A model generated the notes under the pieces. The model worked only from the letters and a program-made list of their open reading frames with translations, searched no databases and was not told where the DNA came from. A program made the translations under genes and the position numbers. From Syncephalis plumigaleata (lineage: Eukaryota; Zoopagomycota; Zoopagomycetes; Zoopagales; Piptocephalidaceae), in NCBI GenBank assembly GCA_025201365.1, contig JAIXMF010000002.1, forward strand, positions 2,170,001-2,234,000: DNA of 64,000 nt. The letters are read 5' to 3'. This document shows positions 22,545 to 35,612 of the stretch, piece after piece (within the stretch, counting starts at the first letter, position 1; each line of letters opens with the position of its first letter).

Positions 22545-24803
22545 TCATTTATACGTATGACTACGTGTCATTGTGGTATCTGTACATGATTTATTCTTGA
22601 TCACTTGTGGTTGCTGATCAAGTAACAAATCATCATCCCACCAGTTGATGTCATTCTCTTTGTCATCATAATAGTTGAAGGTGTCGTCGTCGTCGTAAGA
22701 AGTGTAAGAGAACAGCGGATCCGATGATTCAACACATGTATCGCTCATGAGTGCAACGGGAGACGAGAGTCGTTCGTACAAATCAAAATCATCGTCGTTC
22801 GTCCAAGATATTCGTCTTGCTACATCTTTAACTTGATGATACAATGTTCTAGCAAGGCAAGAAGTTAGTATGATGCAAATGCTATACACTAATACGATGT
22901 GCTACTTACTTGCAATCAGTCGTTTGTAGCCTTGATATGCTTTGTTGTTGCAATCGATTTAGTCGTTCGAGATTGTCATAAAGTAATGCTAAATGCGACC
23001 TCATTGATCTATCTAGTTTATCTGCATTATACATGGTTTGCATTACATCAATCATTTGTTGATACAATGCAATGGCCACATATCGCTCACTGATTGTCGT
23101 GAAATGCGTGCCAATCTTCAATATCAGTTCAGGATGTTTGATCATTTGCACGGCATCCGACATGCTCATTCGCTGTTGGCGTAGAAACTCGGTGATCCTG
23201 CCGACTAATGTTGGATCGAAATCAACAGCTAGTAAACAAAGAGCAACACAATGATTTACAGGCAACGATGGCAGCTGATGCTTTACAAGTAGCATGGCAA
23301 TATTGATTGTATCTTGTCGCCAATAGTATGCGGTATCTTGTGCGGTTGATGAACTAGCCTTCTTCATAATGCTCATTTCGTGTGTAACACAGTAATCGGT
23401 CATCATCTGAATGAGTATATGGAAATGGTATGGAGCATCCAAGTGATGCCAATAATTTACATCGGATAACATTAAAGCGATGATGCCTCGTGCCAGACTA
23501 TAACCAACAAATGGTGGAGCACACATGCATATCTCCATTAGATTCGCGCTACAAACTTGTGCGGGTGTGAGTGCAGCCACGATGGTATCGATAAACTCTT
23601 TCTCTTTGTGTAGTGTTTTGGCCATACGATACAATTGCTCAAATTCCTGCCTTGTAGTAGGGAAATTATGCGTAATCCGTGTTTTTATAAATGCAAATGC
23701 CTGAACTGCTGGTTAGATTGTATTCATTATTGACTGAATGACATACCTGGATAGTTAGTCGATGCTGTAAGCATAGAACAATCAATGGATCCAATAATTG
23801 AGGTAAGAAAACGGTATGCAGATTACACATTTCCAGTAAGTGTGCCACTAGAACATAGCTACAAATCATCATCATTATCATCATAACAATATAGTCAGTA
23901 CAATGTCCATCATGTATGTGAATAGAATACACCTGCCTTCTCAAATGTTCTGGTATATATTCATAGAGTTCCTCAATTTCTAATCGAATACTCTCTACGA
24001 GTAGATCATGCATTTGTATATAATTAGCGTACAAACGTACAATAGTCATTACTCGCTTACTCACCTTGTTTCTCTTTATCCTTGATCATAAACTCAATCT
24101 GTGCTGCATATCTTCCAATCTCAAATGCCGATATTATACTCAATGGCATTACTCGATGTTCAGCGACTAGTTTTGCAACATAGTTGTTGCTGAATACCAT
24201 ATTATCATCAGTGAGGGTAGTAGCAGCAGCAGTAGCAGCATTATTACTACTACTACTCATACTAGTTGCGTGCTTTTTCAATGGCTTCCAAGGTGCAAAT
24301 GGCTCGACTGTTGCCCATTCAGCTTGTTTGCCATAGTGTTGAATCCAGCAACCTTTACACCATGTTCGTCGTAGAACATCATTAACCGCATCGCATATCT
24401 TCATGGAATTGATATAATCGTGTGGTGATTCTGTTACTGGCACTGATACTGCTGCTCGATAATTATAGGTATACCATACATTGTCGCTATTACTTTGCTT
24501 ATTGTTGATAGTGATACCAGTCTGACCATTATTGCTATTACTACGTGATACTTTGCCATACGTAATAATATTGCTACCCGTACTGTTGCTACGTTTCTTG
24601 GCCGCCTCCACTGCTGCTGCTTTGCGTATTTCACTAGATCGACTAAAATCAAGTGCTTCAGAAAGGGAATCTACCGTGTCTTTTGTCGTGTTTGGTTTAA
24701 AAACAATCAACGCGGCTAATTTCGTTTTTATCGGTCGTAGTAAACGTAGTAAGCGTAACGTACTAACAGCCTCACTGGAACCGTATACACTTATGTGTTC
24801 CAT
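22545..24803 (-). CDS. Unrecognised helical protein, 693 aa
   Basis: Exons in order of reading: 24803-24065, 23994-23747, 23700-22910, 22848-22545; phases agree and give 693 aa without any break. I do not recognise the family. The first 50 residues are basic-hydrophobic (TLRLLRLLRPIKTKLAALIV), followed by a Ser/Asn-rich linker and a Trp/Cys-rich stretch (NDVLRRTWCKGCWIQHYGKQ). From about residue 245 the protein is dense in amphipathic helices (SIRLEIEELYEYIPEHLRRQ; YRMAKTLHKEKEFIDTIVAA; FLRQQRMSMSDAVQMIKHP), which suggests a helical-repeat scaffold. The C-terminal 95 residues are strongly acidic (YTSYDDDDTFNYYDDKEND). There is no signal peptide. The Cys pair in CKGC is not enough to claim metal binding. 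It is divergently arranged with the Hsp40 gene, sharing a 332-base promoter. Confidence 0.7.
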
Positions 24804-25135
24804 GGTAGTAGCACTGATTACTTATAAGACAAAGACAAGAACAATAACAGGAATAATAATAGTAACAGTGGCAGTTGGAATCAAACAAAACAATTAGAAA
24901 AAGGCATAAAGTGTAAACATTCGTTTGTTAGTACGCGTTTCATGTTGATTTGATCTCAGATTCACAAATAAGCGGATATATTTCCAGCCATTAACGCCTT
25001 TACCACTCACTATTTACTCTGCTATTCCACTATTGTTCGCCTAGTCTACAAGTTTATTCTTTATCGTGATTATACCTATACGTATACATATCAATACCAA
25101 TATATCTGGAAGGGTATCTCACATACAAGCATAAT
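24804..25135. other. Divergent promoter between the helical protein and the Hsp40 gene
   Basis: The 332-base spacer separates start codons pointing in opposite directions and must hold both promoters. No clear heat-shock or unfolded-protein element could be assigned by eye. Confidence 0.5.
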
Positions 25136-27053
25136 ATGAGTACTACGTATGGCATGAGGTCATTGCCTCGACATAAACCGCGTTTGCTTGTATTGCTGCT
25201 GGTGGTCACCTTGCTATTCAGTCAAGCCTTACTTATGGTGGTGGCCGCCTCGGACAAGGATTACTACGCGATACTCGGCGTTGACCGTGATGCCACAGCT
25301 GCCCAGATCAAGAAGAGCTATCGTCGTTTATCGAAGCAGTATCATCCCGACAAGAATCCAGGTGACAAGACGGCGGAACAAAAGTTTGTGGAATTAGCGA
25401 ACGGTAAGTTACGCCATCACTTCCTCCTAGCTATGCTAAGTAATCATGCTAACTCGTCTACTATTATGCAGCGTATGAAGTACTATCGGATTCTGAGAAA
25501 CGTCAAAGATATGACATGTATGGCGCGGAGGGCGTTGAAGACAATGGTGGTGGTGGATTCGACTTTCACGATCCATTTGATATCTTTTCTCAGTAAGTAG
25601 TAGAAGAGAGAGAGAGATAAAGGAATGATGATCTAGCTGCTTATCTACTATATTGATTATCTAGATTCTTTGGTGGTGGTGGTGGTAGAAATAGTGGTGG
25701 CGGTAAGTATTTACTATTACATACAATGTTACAAGTCGTATCATCTAATGACATATATGTGTGTACACATCTCCTATTAGGTCATCGTCAAAAGACTGAA
25801 CGTAAAGGACCAAAGACCATGGTTAGTGTTACCGCTACACTCGAGGAATTGTATGTAGGCACGGAGATTGAGGCAAGTACAAGAATGAGCATTGTATTAC
25901 GGCAATAGCAAGTATGACTAATGGCTTCACGGATACTTCCTCCTTTACTTTACATGTATCAGGTGGATATTGCACGTCAAGAGATATGTCATCATTGTCA
26001 TGGTAGTGGTGCACGTAGTAGCGAACACGTTCATACCTGTGAGGCATGTGGTGGACATGGTGTACGTGTAGTACGTCAAATGCTGGCACCTGGCATGTAC
26101 ACGGAAATGCAAACAACGTAAGTGTAAAAGTGATTGCTCATCATGAACAGGAACTCTATATGTATGCCATGTTGCATGGCAAGAAATGAATTACTGCTGC
26201 TAAACTTGCTTTGTTCGAAATAAATGAACGCATAGATGCGACGTGTGTGGCGGCAAAGGCACCACCATTAAGGAGAATTGCCCGGTATGCGGTGGTAAGA
26301 AGGTGGTACGAGGCAGTGAACAGCTTACCGTAGTTATTGAACCGGGCATGCAACAAGATGAGGTTATTGTATCCTTTACTGCTAGAGAGCATGTGACATG
26401 CTGCTGTAATCGATGAATGACTTTGCACTGATATGATGTAGGGACAAGTGTATGTATATCCTTAACAATCACCATGATAGATGTTTGAAGGAGAGGGCGA
26501 CGCATCACCTGATTATTCAGCGGGTGATGTACTATTTGTAGTGCGTCAACTGCCACATGCCACATTTACCCGTGACGGACATCATTTGCATATGCAACGT
26601 AATATCACATTGCTTGAGGTAAGCCTAGAAATATACGCGTGCAGCAGTAGTAATAGCTGCCCATGTTAACATGTATAATAGGCACTAGTTGGATTCAAGC
26701 ATGAATTCAAACATCTAGATGGACATACAGTGACATTGGAGCGTGAACAAGTAACACCATCGGGTAAGCGTTGTTGTTATTGCGTCGTAACAGTGTATTC
26801 TATGTAATATACTCATATCATGTTGGTTATCAGGCTACACACAAGTGATTACAGGCCAGGGCATGCCAATTACGTCGACAAGCAATTACGGTGATCTACA
26901 CGTCCAGTATAGTGTTGTTTATCCAGATACACTAAATGAAGAACAAAAGACAGGTAGAGTGTCCGAATTCGAATGATAAACATTGACTAATATGGAATTG
27001 CAACCACTAATACTACTACTACTACTATAGCATTGAAAACTATTCTGGCATAG
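25136..27053 (+). CDS. SCJ1: ER-type Hsp40 co-chaperone, Scj1-like
   Basis: Ten exons: 25136-25403, 25472-25592, 25665-25702, 25781-25872, 25963-26117, 26236-26368, 26481-26618, 26682-26763, 26834-26953, 27031-27053, giving 389 aa (yeast Scj1 is of similar size). A signal sequence ([17 protein letters not shown]) is followed by a J domain with the HPD loop in [12 protein letters not shown], a Gly/Phe linker, and four CxxC zinc-binding units ([32 protein letters not shown]). The C-terminal substrate domain includes [15 protein letters not shown]. This is a type I J-protein that would stimulate an Hsp70 (BiP/Kar2) in the ER lumen. The intron after exon 4 uses a GC donor (GCAAGT), a known minor class. 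The C-terminus, KTILA, lacks an HDEL-like retention signal. The donor after exon 6 (GTATCC) is weaker but restores the family sequence. Confidence 0.9.
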
Positions 27054-30000
27054 ATAGGATGTGTCCTTCTCCTATTCCTACTCCCTCATCAAGCCCATCA
27101 TTCAATTGTCTATTTCGGATAGTTAGATGATCCTGCATTGATGATGATGATGATGTAGATGGATACGAAAATAAACCTATACGTTAAAAGGAGAAGAAAA
27201 CAGTTTTTTTACTGAATAAATCTATGCTGTTAAAAAAAGTGACTCGATATCACCGAAATAGTAGGTCAATAAGGAGGAATCAATTCATGCAAGTGTCGAA
27301 GAAGCAATACCAAAATGGTCATTTCTTTCCTCTTCTTCCTCTTCTTCGTATACAATGTTCCTCCAACAACTCCAAGGTCCTTTCTCTCTCTCTCTCCCTC
27401 TCTCTTCCTACATCGGCATCACTCATGTGGATAGACCGAGCCAAGAATAGAAAGACATACGCCTCATCTGCTTGTGTTCTCTCTCCTTCTATAACACTCG
27501 TTGCAGAATGGAATCTGCTTTTTTATGCTAAACAGCAATCTGTTTTATACTAATGATAGAGTTACATTTCAATGAAGCATACTGCTACTACTCGTATTGT
27601 TATTATTACAATCTATCCATAAAGCATTATGTTATTTATCAGTTTTCACTTACCAAAGTCTATTCCCTATTCATCCCTTTGTATTACCAATGCAGAGTAG
27701 TACGAAGGACGCGTGCATTTGTTCATCAGTTCCATTTGCCTCTACTTACCGACAAGTTCGTACCACACCGATATTCAAAGTGGATACGCTACCAGCAAAG
27801 ATAGTATCCCCGTCAACAACCTGTTATTGACGACAATGGTTGCCTATCCTAACATGCAGGATGATGATGATGATGATGATGATGCCTCGAATGTAAATAC
27901 AGTCACACACTTATCCTATGTTATGTTGCTTGCTTGCTTGCCTGCCTGCTTTATCGTAATGCAACGATTAGATATCTATCATTGTGATTATCATTATCAC
28001 CAACATTGTTACTACTATTACGATATTAGGGCATATCGTCATCAAGGGACCTTCTTTTTCCTTCTTTCTCGCTCTCGACATAGTAGTTCTGTCGTATTCG
28101 GTCATTTTTACAAAGGTTACTATCATGCACGCACACACACACATTCTAACTAGCATCCTACAAGTGAACAAGAAAAGGCAACGAGAGTAGGCCTTATGAG
28201 TGGCATCCGCGTAAAGTGACGATTGAACGGGTGATGCCACACAAACAGACACAACGGCAACGACTACATAGTCGTGACAGTCCACTACAGTGTAATACTC
28301 CTTCATTGATTGTTCCATTTATTAACCACGTGAACCCAATTAGATACACCACACTGACCATTGCATTGTACTCGTATTCTAACATTGAATACTGACAAGC
28401 TGATTCAGTATATCTCGTAGAAACATAGATCAAAATGAACATGGCACTCATTGTCTATTGACACGTGTCTTTGTTTCGGTACATTCGTCCGTACATCATG
28501 TGATAGTCCTGTAATAATAATATTAGTAGTAGTAGTAGTAGTAGTAATAATAAAAGCCTGGCATTTACCTATATCCATTAGAATACAGTTCCTATTTCAT
28601 AAGAATGATAAAATTCGATGTAGAACATTTAGTATCATACATCATACATCATGACTACCACTGCTGCTTTTAATGAATGTTGCTGTTTAACGTGCATGCT
28701 GTTATGTCACTTGACTTTGTCCATGCACCATTACATGTACCCCTAGTTAGTTTGCTTGCTTGCTTGCTTGCGTGTTTGTTTACTTGATGGTTGGAGTGTG
28801 TGTGTGTGGTTTGGCTGACTACTCGCCACATGAACATGGAATGCTTTCCTCTCCCACTTGCATCCTATTTTCACCCCATCCGTCCGTTTATGGAAGCTTC
28901 CTCCATACACGCCATAGAAAGACATTGGCCAATCGTTTGTAGTTCCAAGGCTAGGTGGTACGGAACGCGCGGGGAAACATACCGGTTGTCTTGAAAGAAA
29001 AAATGCGATAACTACTATGACTAGTATGGCAATGCGTTGTGTAGCCAGTTATCAACAGTAACAACAGCAACAGCAACAAGAATATCATCATCACCATCAT
29101 CATCATCATAAAAAGTATTCAATAAAAGGACCTGCCATTTGGATCTTTGTTACTTGCTAGCTCTCACCATTGCCTATTGCTTCTTCATATTCTTCTTGTT
29201 TACTTTCATATTGATTGTGTTGCTCTCTTTCATTTTGCTATCTACGTTGATTCTATTGAATTGCTTCTATTTTCATTCTATTAGTGCTTCTTCTTACTCC
29301 ACACATTTACTTGATTGCTTACTCACTTATTTTGACATTATTACGATCACTTATATAGCTACGACAATATCATTTGATTAAAACACCGCTATTGTCTCTC
29401 TCATATATATATATACGCTTTCATACTCATACTCTCACACGCACTTATCACGCTACTTTACCGCTGATATTACCTGGTTCATTTTACGGGTACTTTTCTC
29501 TTTAATTAATAATCTTATTATTTGGTATTAAGGGGAATTCCTGATACACATCCATTTACATTCATACACTCATATATACATTCATATATACGCACACATA
29601 CACTAGTATTCCACTTATACTGCTGCTGCTGTTACTCATAAACTCTATTGTCATTAACACAGTAGTCAGTATAGGTGAAGTGGGGATACCATTCCATTCT
29701 AGTGATCAACAACAACAACAACAACGACGACGACAACAACGACCAATCATATATCATCTATTGTGTACTCGTTCTTACTAGAGTGACAAATTATTACTTC
29801 ATTGATTTGCTACTGCCACTCATTCTTATCAGTACACACACACACACTACAAATTACGCCTACGCCCATCATCGTGTTCTATTTCGGCATTTCTTTTTCA
29901 TACACAGCCCTTTCCCTTCATTCTCTCACGATTCCTTTACTGGCAACAACTACGTTAGCATAAGTGGTCCGTTCGATTGTCGTGCATTCCCAACAAAGCT

Positions 30001-30899
30001 GATACTGTCGGCAGCTCGCTACTTTTTATTCCGTTATTCTTGCGCAGTGACCGCTTTCTTGCTTTTGTTCGTAAGTTGTTTGCCGCAACTATCATTCTAC
30101 TCCTTCTTCTTCCTCTTCTTTATAATTAGTGAATTATTAACTATCTATTCCTATTAACAAGCAAAAAAGATTAAGAAGGGCTATATAACCATCTGTTACT
30201 CTCGACTATTTCTTCTCTTCCTCTCTCTCTCTCTCTTCTTCTCTCTGTGTGTACGTGTGCTTGTACGTGTATTCATTCCTACACGCACGCTTGATCTGTT
30301 TCTATTCCTCTTCGTCGTTTGTTTGTTTCCTTTTGTGTGTGTGTATGCTATATATCGTGTTATTATTCTCTAACCGGAGGGATTAGCCAGTACTTATCCT
30401 ACTTGCATATTGTATATCATTTGCTACTCATATCATTCATAGAGTGATATCATTCAAGGCTGTGCTTTTGCCGTGCAAAACAATACCGCAGCTACTCCTA
30501 TTGCCTATCCTCTCGCCTGCTCGCTCGCTCGTTCTTCCTTATCTCCTATCGTATACATCAATCGTTTCTATTGAAATATATCCACGTCATTTGCTCGCAT
30601 ATAAGCTCCCTATTGTCCTTTCTCCATTCCTCTTTCGCCTATTGTTACCATTGTTATTGTTCAATCTGCCTGCGCCTTTCCTCTAAGCTAGCAATATCAC
30701 TTACTTGTCTATTGTTTTTTCTCTCCTTCTTCATTATCACTTTAATTTGCGACTGTTTTATTTAGTGTATTGCTTTACAGCTCATTTTTTATTGTAGCAA
30801 ACTCTATCTCTCTTTCTCTATCGAATATCTAGTTTATCATTATTGCCATCATCGTTATACCTGCGTTTCTATTCATTTCCAGCAAGTTAGCAATTCAAT
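27054..30899. other. 3.8-kb gene-free region with pyrimidine tracts and microsatellites
   Basis: No frame shows domains or coding composition. The second half (about 29130-30890) is strongly T/C-biased on the plus strand, as seen upstream of other genes here, and probably represents promoter plus a long 5' leader of the START-domain gene. Simple repeats include ATG units at 27860-27884, GTA units near 28520-28545, CA runs near 28130 and 29835, and CT runs near 30220. Confidence 0.55.
27860..27884 (+). repeat. (ATG)n microsatellite
   Basis: About eight tandem ATG/GAT units. Similar trinucleotide runs occur near 52719 and 58012. Confidence 0.8.
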
Positions 30900-33483
30900 A
30901 TGCCGCAACCGTTAAAATCACGACCTGCCCATATCATCACACAACCGCATGCTACTGAAGCAGCAACGCCTACAGATAGTAGCAATTGCACCACCATGCC
31001 AGCTGAACCTCCCACACCAACCTACACGGGATCATCGTCGCGACATCGACATGCTGAGAAATCAGACGCTGCTCTCCAGCTACTACTGGCATTATTCGCG
31101 GATGATCCCGATCAGCCAGACAGTCATTGGCGACCTGCCGGTGAACGTAGTGGCGTTCGTATTAGTGCACACGACACGCTTATGGGATCGGCAGGAACAC
31201 TGCCCGTAGTACGAGGTGATGGTATTATAGAGGGAGGATTCGCTCCTAGAGAGGTTATCGCCGTTATTAATAGTCTAGGAGCACGAAAACAATGTAAGTA
31301 GTGTCATCTTTGTTTGCATCATTAGGTTGCATCAATTAACACGACGAATATCATTATCACAAATAGGGGATAGTCGTTTTGATGGCGGGAAATTAGTTCA
31401 AATATTTAATCCGACCGAATGGCTGGCCCATATTGCATTGAAGGGCACATTCCCTATGATGTAAGTGAAAACGAGTGAGGAAATACATACTATAAAATAA
31501 TGAATTAGTCGATCAATATACTAATTAATATTTACATATACGTAATAACACGAATAGTAATCGTGATGTAGTTGTCATGACGCAATTCTATCGGGATGAA
31601 CGTAGTGGCTACCTGTGCTATTGCTCAACATCAGTGGAGGATCCTCTAGTGCCTGTTGATCCGCAAAAAGTACGCGGTCGTCTTGGCTTAGCGGGCTGGG
31701 TTGTTCGACCAGACCTCACATGTCCCTACGGCGATCGTCTTAGGATCACTTACATTGTACAGATGGATGTGGGTGGTCAGTTGCCACAATCAATTGCCAA
31801 GATGCTTCAACGCGAGCTGCCAACCTGCATCAGCGGCATTGCTCGTTACTTGCGACGCTACTCGTTTCCACCGCATTTTATTCCTCAATTGGCACCGCCT
31901 AGACGACACGCTTTGGCTAAGCCATTGCCATCGAAATCACCACGTCGTCCTAGTAAACGACCAGGTGGTGGTATTCGTGTGATTCACGACACATTCGAGC
32001 ATCGACTGGCCACTTATGATCTAGCCTATCGAGTTGAATTGAATCCATTTGCCGCGGCTGTTGCAGCTCATGCGGCTGCTATGTCATCATCCACGTCGAT
32101 TAACTCAATTGTATCGCAACAGCCATCACCACCTTCCTCTTCTCGATCATCACTCAGCCTAGCCAGTGGACATAATGGTGCATCATCCAGCTGTAATGGT
32201 AATAGTAAGGAGGTAGTTACCGTAGAGATACGCATACCACAACCGCTATTTCCTCATGGTGTACAGATTGATGTAAGACCGGCAGATCGTGTTGCATGGC
32301 AATTGATCGACGAACGTACGGGAAAAGTCGTAAGCGAAGGAGGCGAGGCTAGTGAAGCGGTAGTGACGGCAGCCTGTGAACGACTAGCGCAGATTGGACT
32401 CGTCCTTGATGAAGACGAAGAATTGGAGAATCAAATGAAGGCATTACCCTCGATGATAATAGCAATAATGACGAGGATAACAGCAATAATCCAGAGGAGA
32501 ATGACTATTTCGCTGCATTACCCTCGCCAGTACGCCCGGGACGTCGAGTATCTTTACCTGCCCTGGTTAGCAGCAGTGCTAGCAATAGTAATTTGCCTAC
32601 AATACCCACCTGTGCATTTGGTCGAGTAGTAAGACGACGACGTGTATCGAGTTCCAGCGAGGATAGCGACGATACTACCAATGACTCGTCTAGTCTACCA
32701 AGACGAGCAGGTGTATTCTCGGCATTGCCAGCTGGTCTACAAACACCTATCATGACCTATCAGCATCATCCTATACCTCGACTACCATCATTATCCAGTA
32801 GTCGATCCTACATTAATGATTACAACGTACCATTCTCACCATTAACCCCGGCATTGTCGTCTAATAGCAATGGCGGCTGTACACAAGCATTACCTTGGAT
32901 TGGATTGTGTGCCACGCAAAGTACACCCGCTGCATTGCAAAGTGTCAAGAATCATAATGGTAGTAATGTGATGATGGCTAATACGACCACCACTTCTACT
33001 CATGATCCGTACACGTCGCCGATGGCAGGTACATTCCGTCGTTCTACCTCGGCCCTTTCCACGCCCAGTTCCAATTCACCATTACTACCACCGGCCACAC
33101 TACCGCCTATTCGTAGTGCTAATAGTAGTACCACTGCACTACACACGATGATGACCACTACCACCACTACTACAGCAAGTGGTATTGGTGTGGTGGGACA
33201 AATTGGTACGCGTGGACTATCTCGCAGCAACAGTACGTCATCCACTTGCTCGACCTCTACCACCGCCACCGCCCTTAATCGTCGGTGTATTTCACCAATG
33301 CCTGTATCGGACTGGCAACACGGCTACGAGACACGTCATCCCGGACATCGTCTAGTGGTGTATAATGACGCACGTATTGACGGACGTGCCGTACAAGTTT
33401 GTATAAGAAAAAAACCTTCCCCTCATAAGCAGCATCGATTATTTGGTACGAGTACAGCACTAAGCTGGATCAATCGGGATTGA
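30900..33483 (+). CDS. START-domain lipid-binding protein with long C-terminal extension
   Basis: Exons 30900-31293, 31367-31460 and 31558-33483. After about 105 mostly disordered residues comes a START domain: EVIAVINSLGARKQWDSRFD, IALKGTFPMI, RDVVVMTQFYRDERSGYL, CYCSTSVEDPLVPVD, the LGLAGWVV strand, ITYIVQMDVGG, and the C-terminal helix AKMLQRELPTCISGIARYL. START domains form a hydrophobic cavity that carries sterols or phospholipids between membranes. A second conserved-looking region (RVIHDTFEHRLATYDLAYRV ... VTVEIRIPQPLFPHGVQIDV) follows, then Ser/Thr-rich linkers and an end rich in basic residues. The frame changes near 32430-32445 in the way expected for one missing base; both sides are clearly coding and no good intron fits, so the total would be roughly 800 aa. 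START-only proteins of this size are unusual in fungi. Ligand unknown. Confidence 0.8.
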
Positions 33484-33695
33484 ATTCAGTGATCGTGTTA
33501 TTTCATCTTCATCTTCATCTCTCTCTCTTTTTTGTGTTCTTCCCTCTCTCTCTCTCTCTCTCTCTTTTATTTTCGTGATGTGTTTTCTACGTAGTATATA
33601 TGAATATGAATATATCTACAAATATATATATATGACTATTAAAATCAAATGGGTTTCTTTTTCTATTATAACATGTTTATTACAAATGAGTGTAT
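33484..33695. other. 3' flank with CT repeat between convergent genes
   Basis: The START-domain gene and the lipase on the other strand converge here. A (CT)n run at about 33543-33564 and a TATA-repeat near 33625 are the only structure seen. Confidence 0.5.
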
Positions 33696-34759
33696 CTATA
33701 TCGCTAATCTACCAATACGAATCAAATTATGAGTAGGTGCCGGTATAACACATCTAGCGGCAGTGCCTATGCCAATGCCATAATAATAATTATGCATCTT
33801 CATGCTCAAGAAGGGAAGCACTCGATCTGCGCAATTGGCTTCTCTACGAAGTGGATCAGCATGACAGAGTAGTGTCTTATCGCCTTGCGGTTCAGATATC
33901 CATGCCTCGGCATTATTATGCTGATAATCGAATAGTTTAAGCTCTAAACGAGGCACGAAATCGTTATAGTGAACAACACGTACGATAGATGGAAGTATTC
34001 CATTGTTTGTCGGGTGTGTCGGTCGATAAAGATGCTTATTAACGTAGGCGGCAAATTCCGGATTACCAATACGTGGTGCACCAAACGTGAACAACTGCAA
34101 TGGTATGTTGGATATGGACAGCGAATCGAAATGAGTGGCTGCTATCGTTGATAAAGCTAGAAATAGAGAAACATAGCGTGTATATCATTAGTCAATACCA
34201 TCGCATTATAGTTATTCGCGTATCATTTGCGGTACACTTACCACCACCGAGAGAATGGCCCACAAAGTTGGTGTATACGTGGGATGCCGTCTAATCGTAT
34301 CAATGAGCATGGGCATGAATGAATCTCCACGCTGGTGTAACGATGAGCGAAATCCGTATGAATTTCCACACGAGGATCCTCGATCCAGTCAACATTGATC
34401 TTTTGCGGAATGAGTCCGTTCAGCCATGGATGTAGGTCAACCGTACAACGGAACACCGCAAGCACGCGTGCCAATCGTGTATTCACCGCGATATACGCGA
34501 ATGTATTCGTGCGAGGATCGAAGAAATCTTGGATGAGTTGCGTGTCCTCTGTTCCTCCTTGACAATACTCGCCACACTGCCAATTGCGAACGTAACAATT
34601 GGAGGCACCGGCATACTTTACGAATACACGTAATTCATTGATGGCTGCACTCGACAATGGTTTCGCTTCATGTTGCTTCTTATTATCTAGTGGTAATGAT
34701 AATGATGTAGCAATTGGTAGAATGGAAGCAATTACTGTTAATAACGGACCAATACGCAT
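33696..34759 (-). pseudogene. Secreted class-3 lipase, frame-broken in exon 1
   Basis: Two exons, 34759-34242 and 34156-33696, with the intron right after the nucleophile elbow as in the lipase at 6.1 kb. A signal peptide (MRIGPLLTVIASILPIATS) and the shared NCYVRNWQCGEYC cysteine motif are present, as are catalytic Asp (VHYNDFVPRLE) and His (MKMHNYYYGIG). In exon 1 the usual FRGT reads FRCT, and the frame changes twice between about 34330 and 34260, each time as if one base were missing; in the shifted frame the sequence TNFVGHSLGGG is seen, so the elbow itself is preserved. It is either a recently decayed gene or an intact gene with sequence errors. Tandem with the lipase at 35.6-36.7 kb on the same strand. 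Confidence 0.7.
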
Positions 34760-35612
34760 CTATGATGAATGTTAGCATGTATATTCATATATATTGCTTA
34801 TAGTGACTAGTCTATACTTACTGTGAATACAGCAGATATTAACTAATTAATAGGTAGGTAGGTGTATATTAGGATTAAACGACAATTGTATCAATAAATA
34901 AATAACGAATACACAATATATATACTAAATAATGGCAATGATTAAGGAGCGATTAATGATTGTCGCATTGCTCCATCCTTTTCTTACTTGTATTTAATAG
35001 AATGAAATGAAATGCAACATGATGAACCATGTGATCCATCGTCATTGGTTATAACGACTAGCATGGTGCAGTATTTCTACAGAGTGTCGTGTAATGCAGC
35101 ATTATGCTCAAGTACTATATACTTGCATCTAGATGATATTCACACAACTTAATTGACATTTGCTCTCTTTACAAATGCACGACTATTGACGACAGACCTT
35201 GATTCTAATAGATAAGCTCGCCCATTCAATACATTCAGCATTATTGTAATGATTTCTATTGCTGTCGCATTGTTGAACGACAATCCAATGCAAATCCTAC
35301 TTGATTTCCATCATGCTATCATGTCACATCATGCATTAGCCCCGATTCTCATCGTATGGTAAACGAGGAGAAATGCATTGTATTTATTATTGTCCATCGT
35401 GCACACGTTGAATGGAAAGGAGTAAGTTCTATTTTACTTGGTAATAAAGATGTGGTTTATTTATACATTGTCTTGTCAGATAGACGGCTAGTTTACATTG
35501 TCAATTTACGTGGAATCATCTCTCTCTCTCTCATACTAATGGTAATGTGCGACTGCATGATAGAATCGCATTAGTGCAAATATTGGATTTGCGATATGAT
35601 GTCCATTACCAA
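34760..35612. other. Spacer between the two tandem lipase genes
   Basis: Contains the promoter of the 34-kb lipase and the 3' flank of the 36-kb lipase. AT-rich. The frame 35356-35574 is not supported by any motif. Confidence 0.5.

Noticed and set aside
23838-23932. Possible extra intron in the 693-aa gene
   Set aside because: Phases agree only if this stretch is coding, so it was left as exon.
26369-26480. Six-base microexon GGACAA inside the Hsp40 gene
   Set aside because: A single intron with a GTATCC donor gives a better match to the family sequence.
29675-30157. 160-aa frame upstream of the START-domain gene
   Set aside because: Low-complexity reading of a T/C-rich tract.
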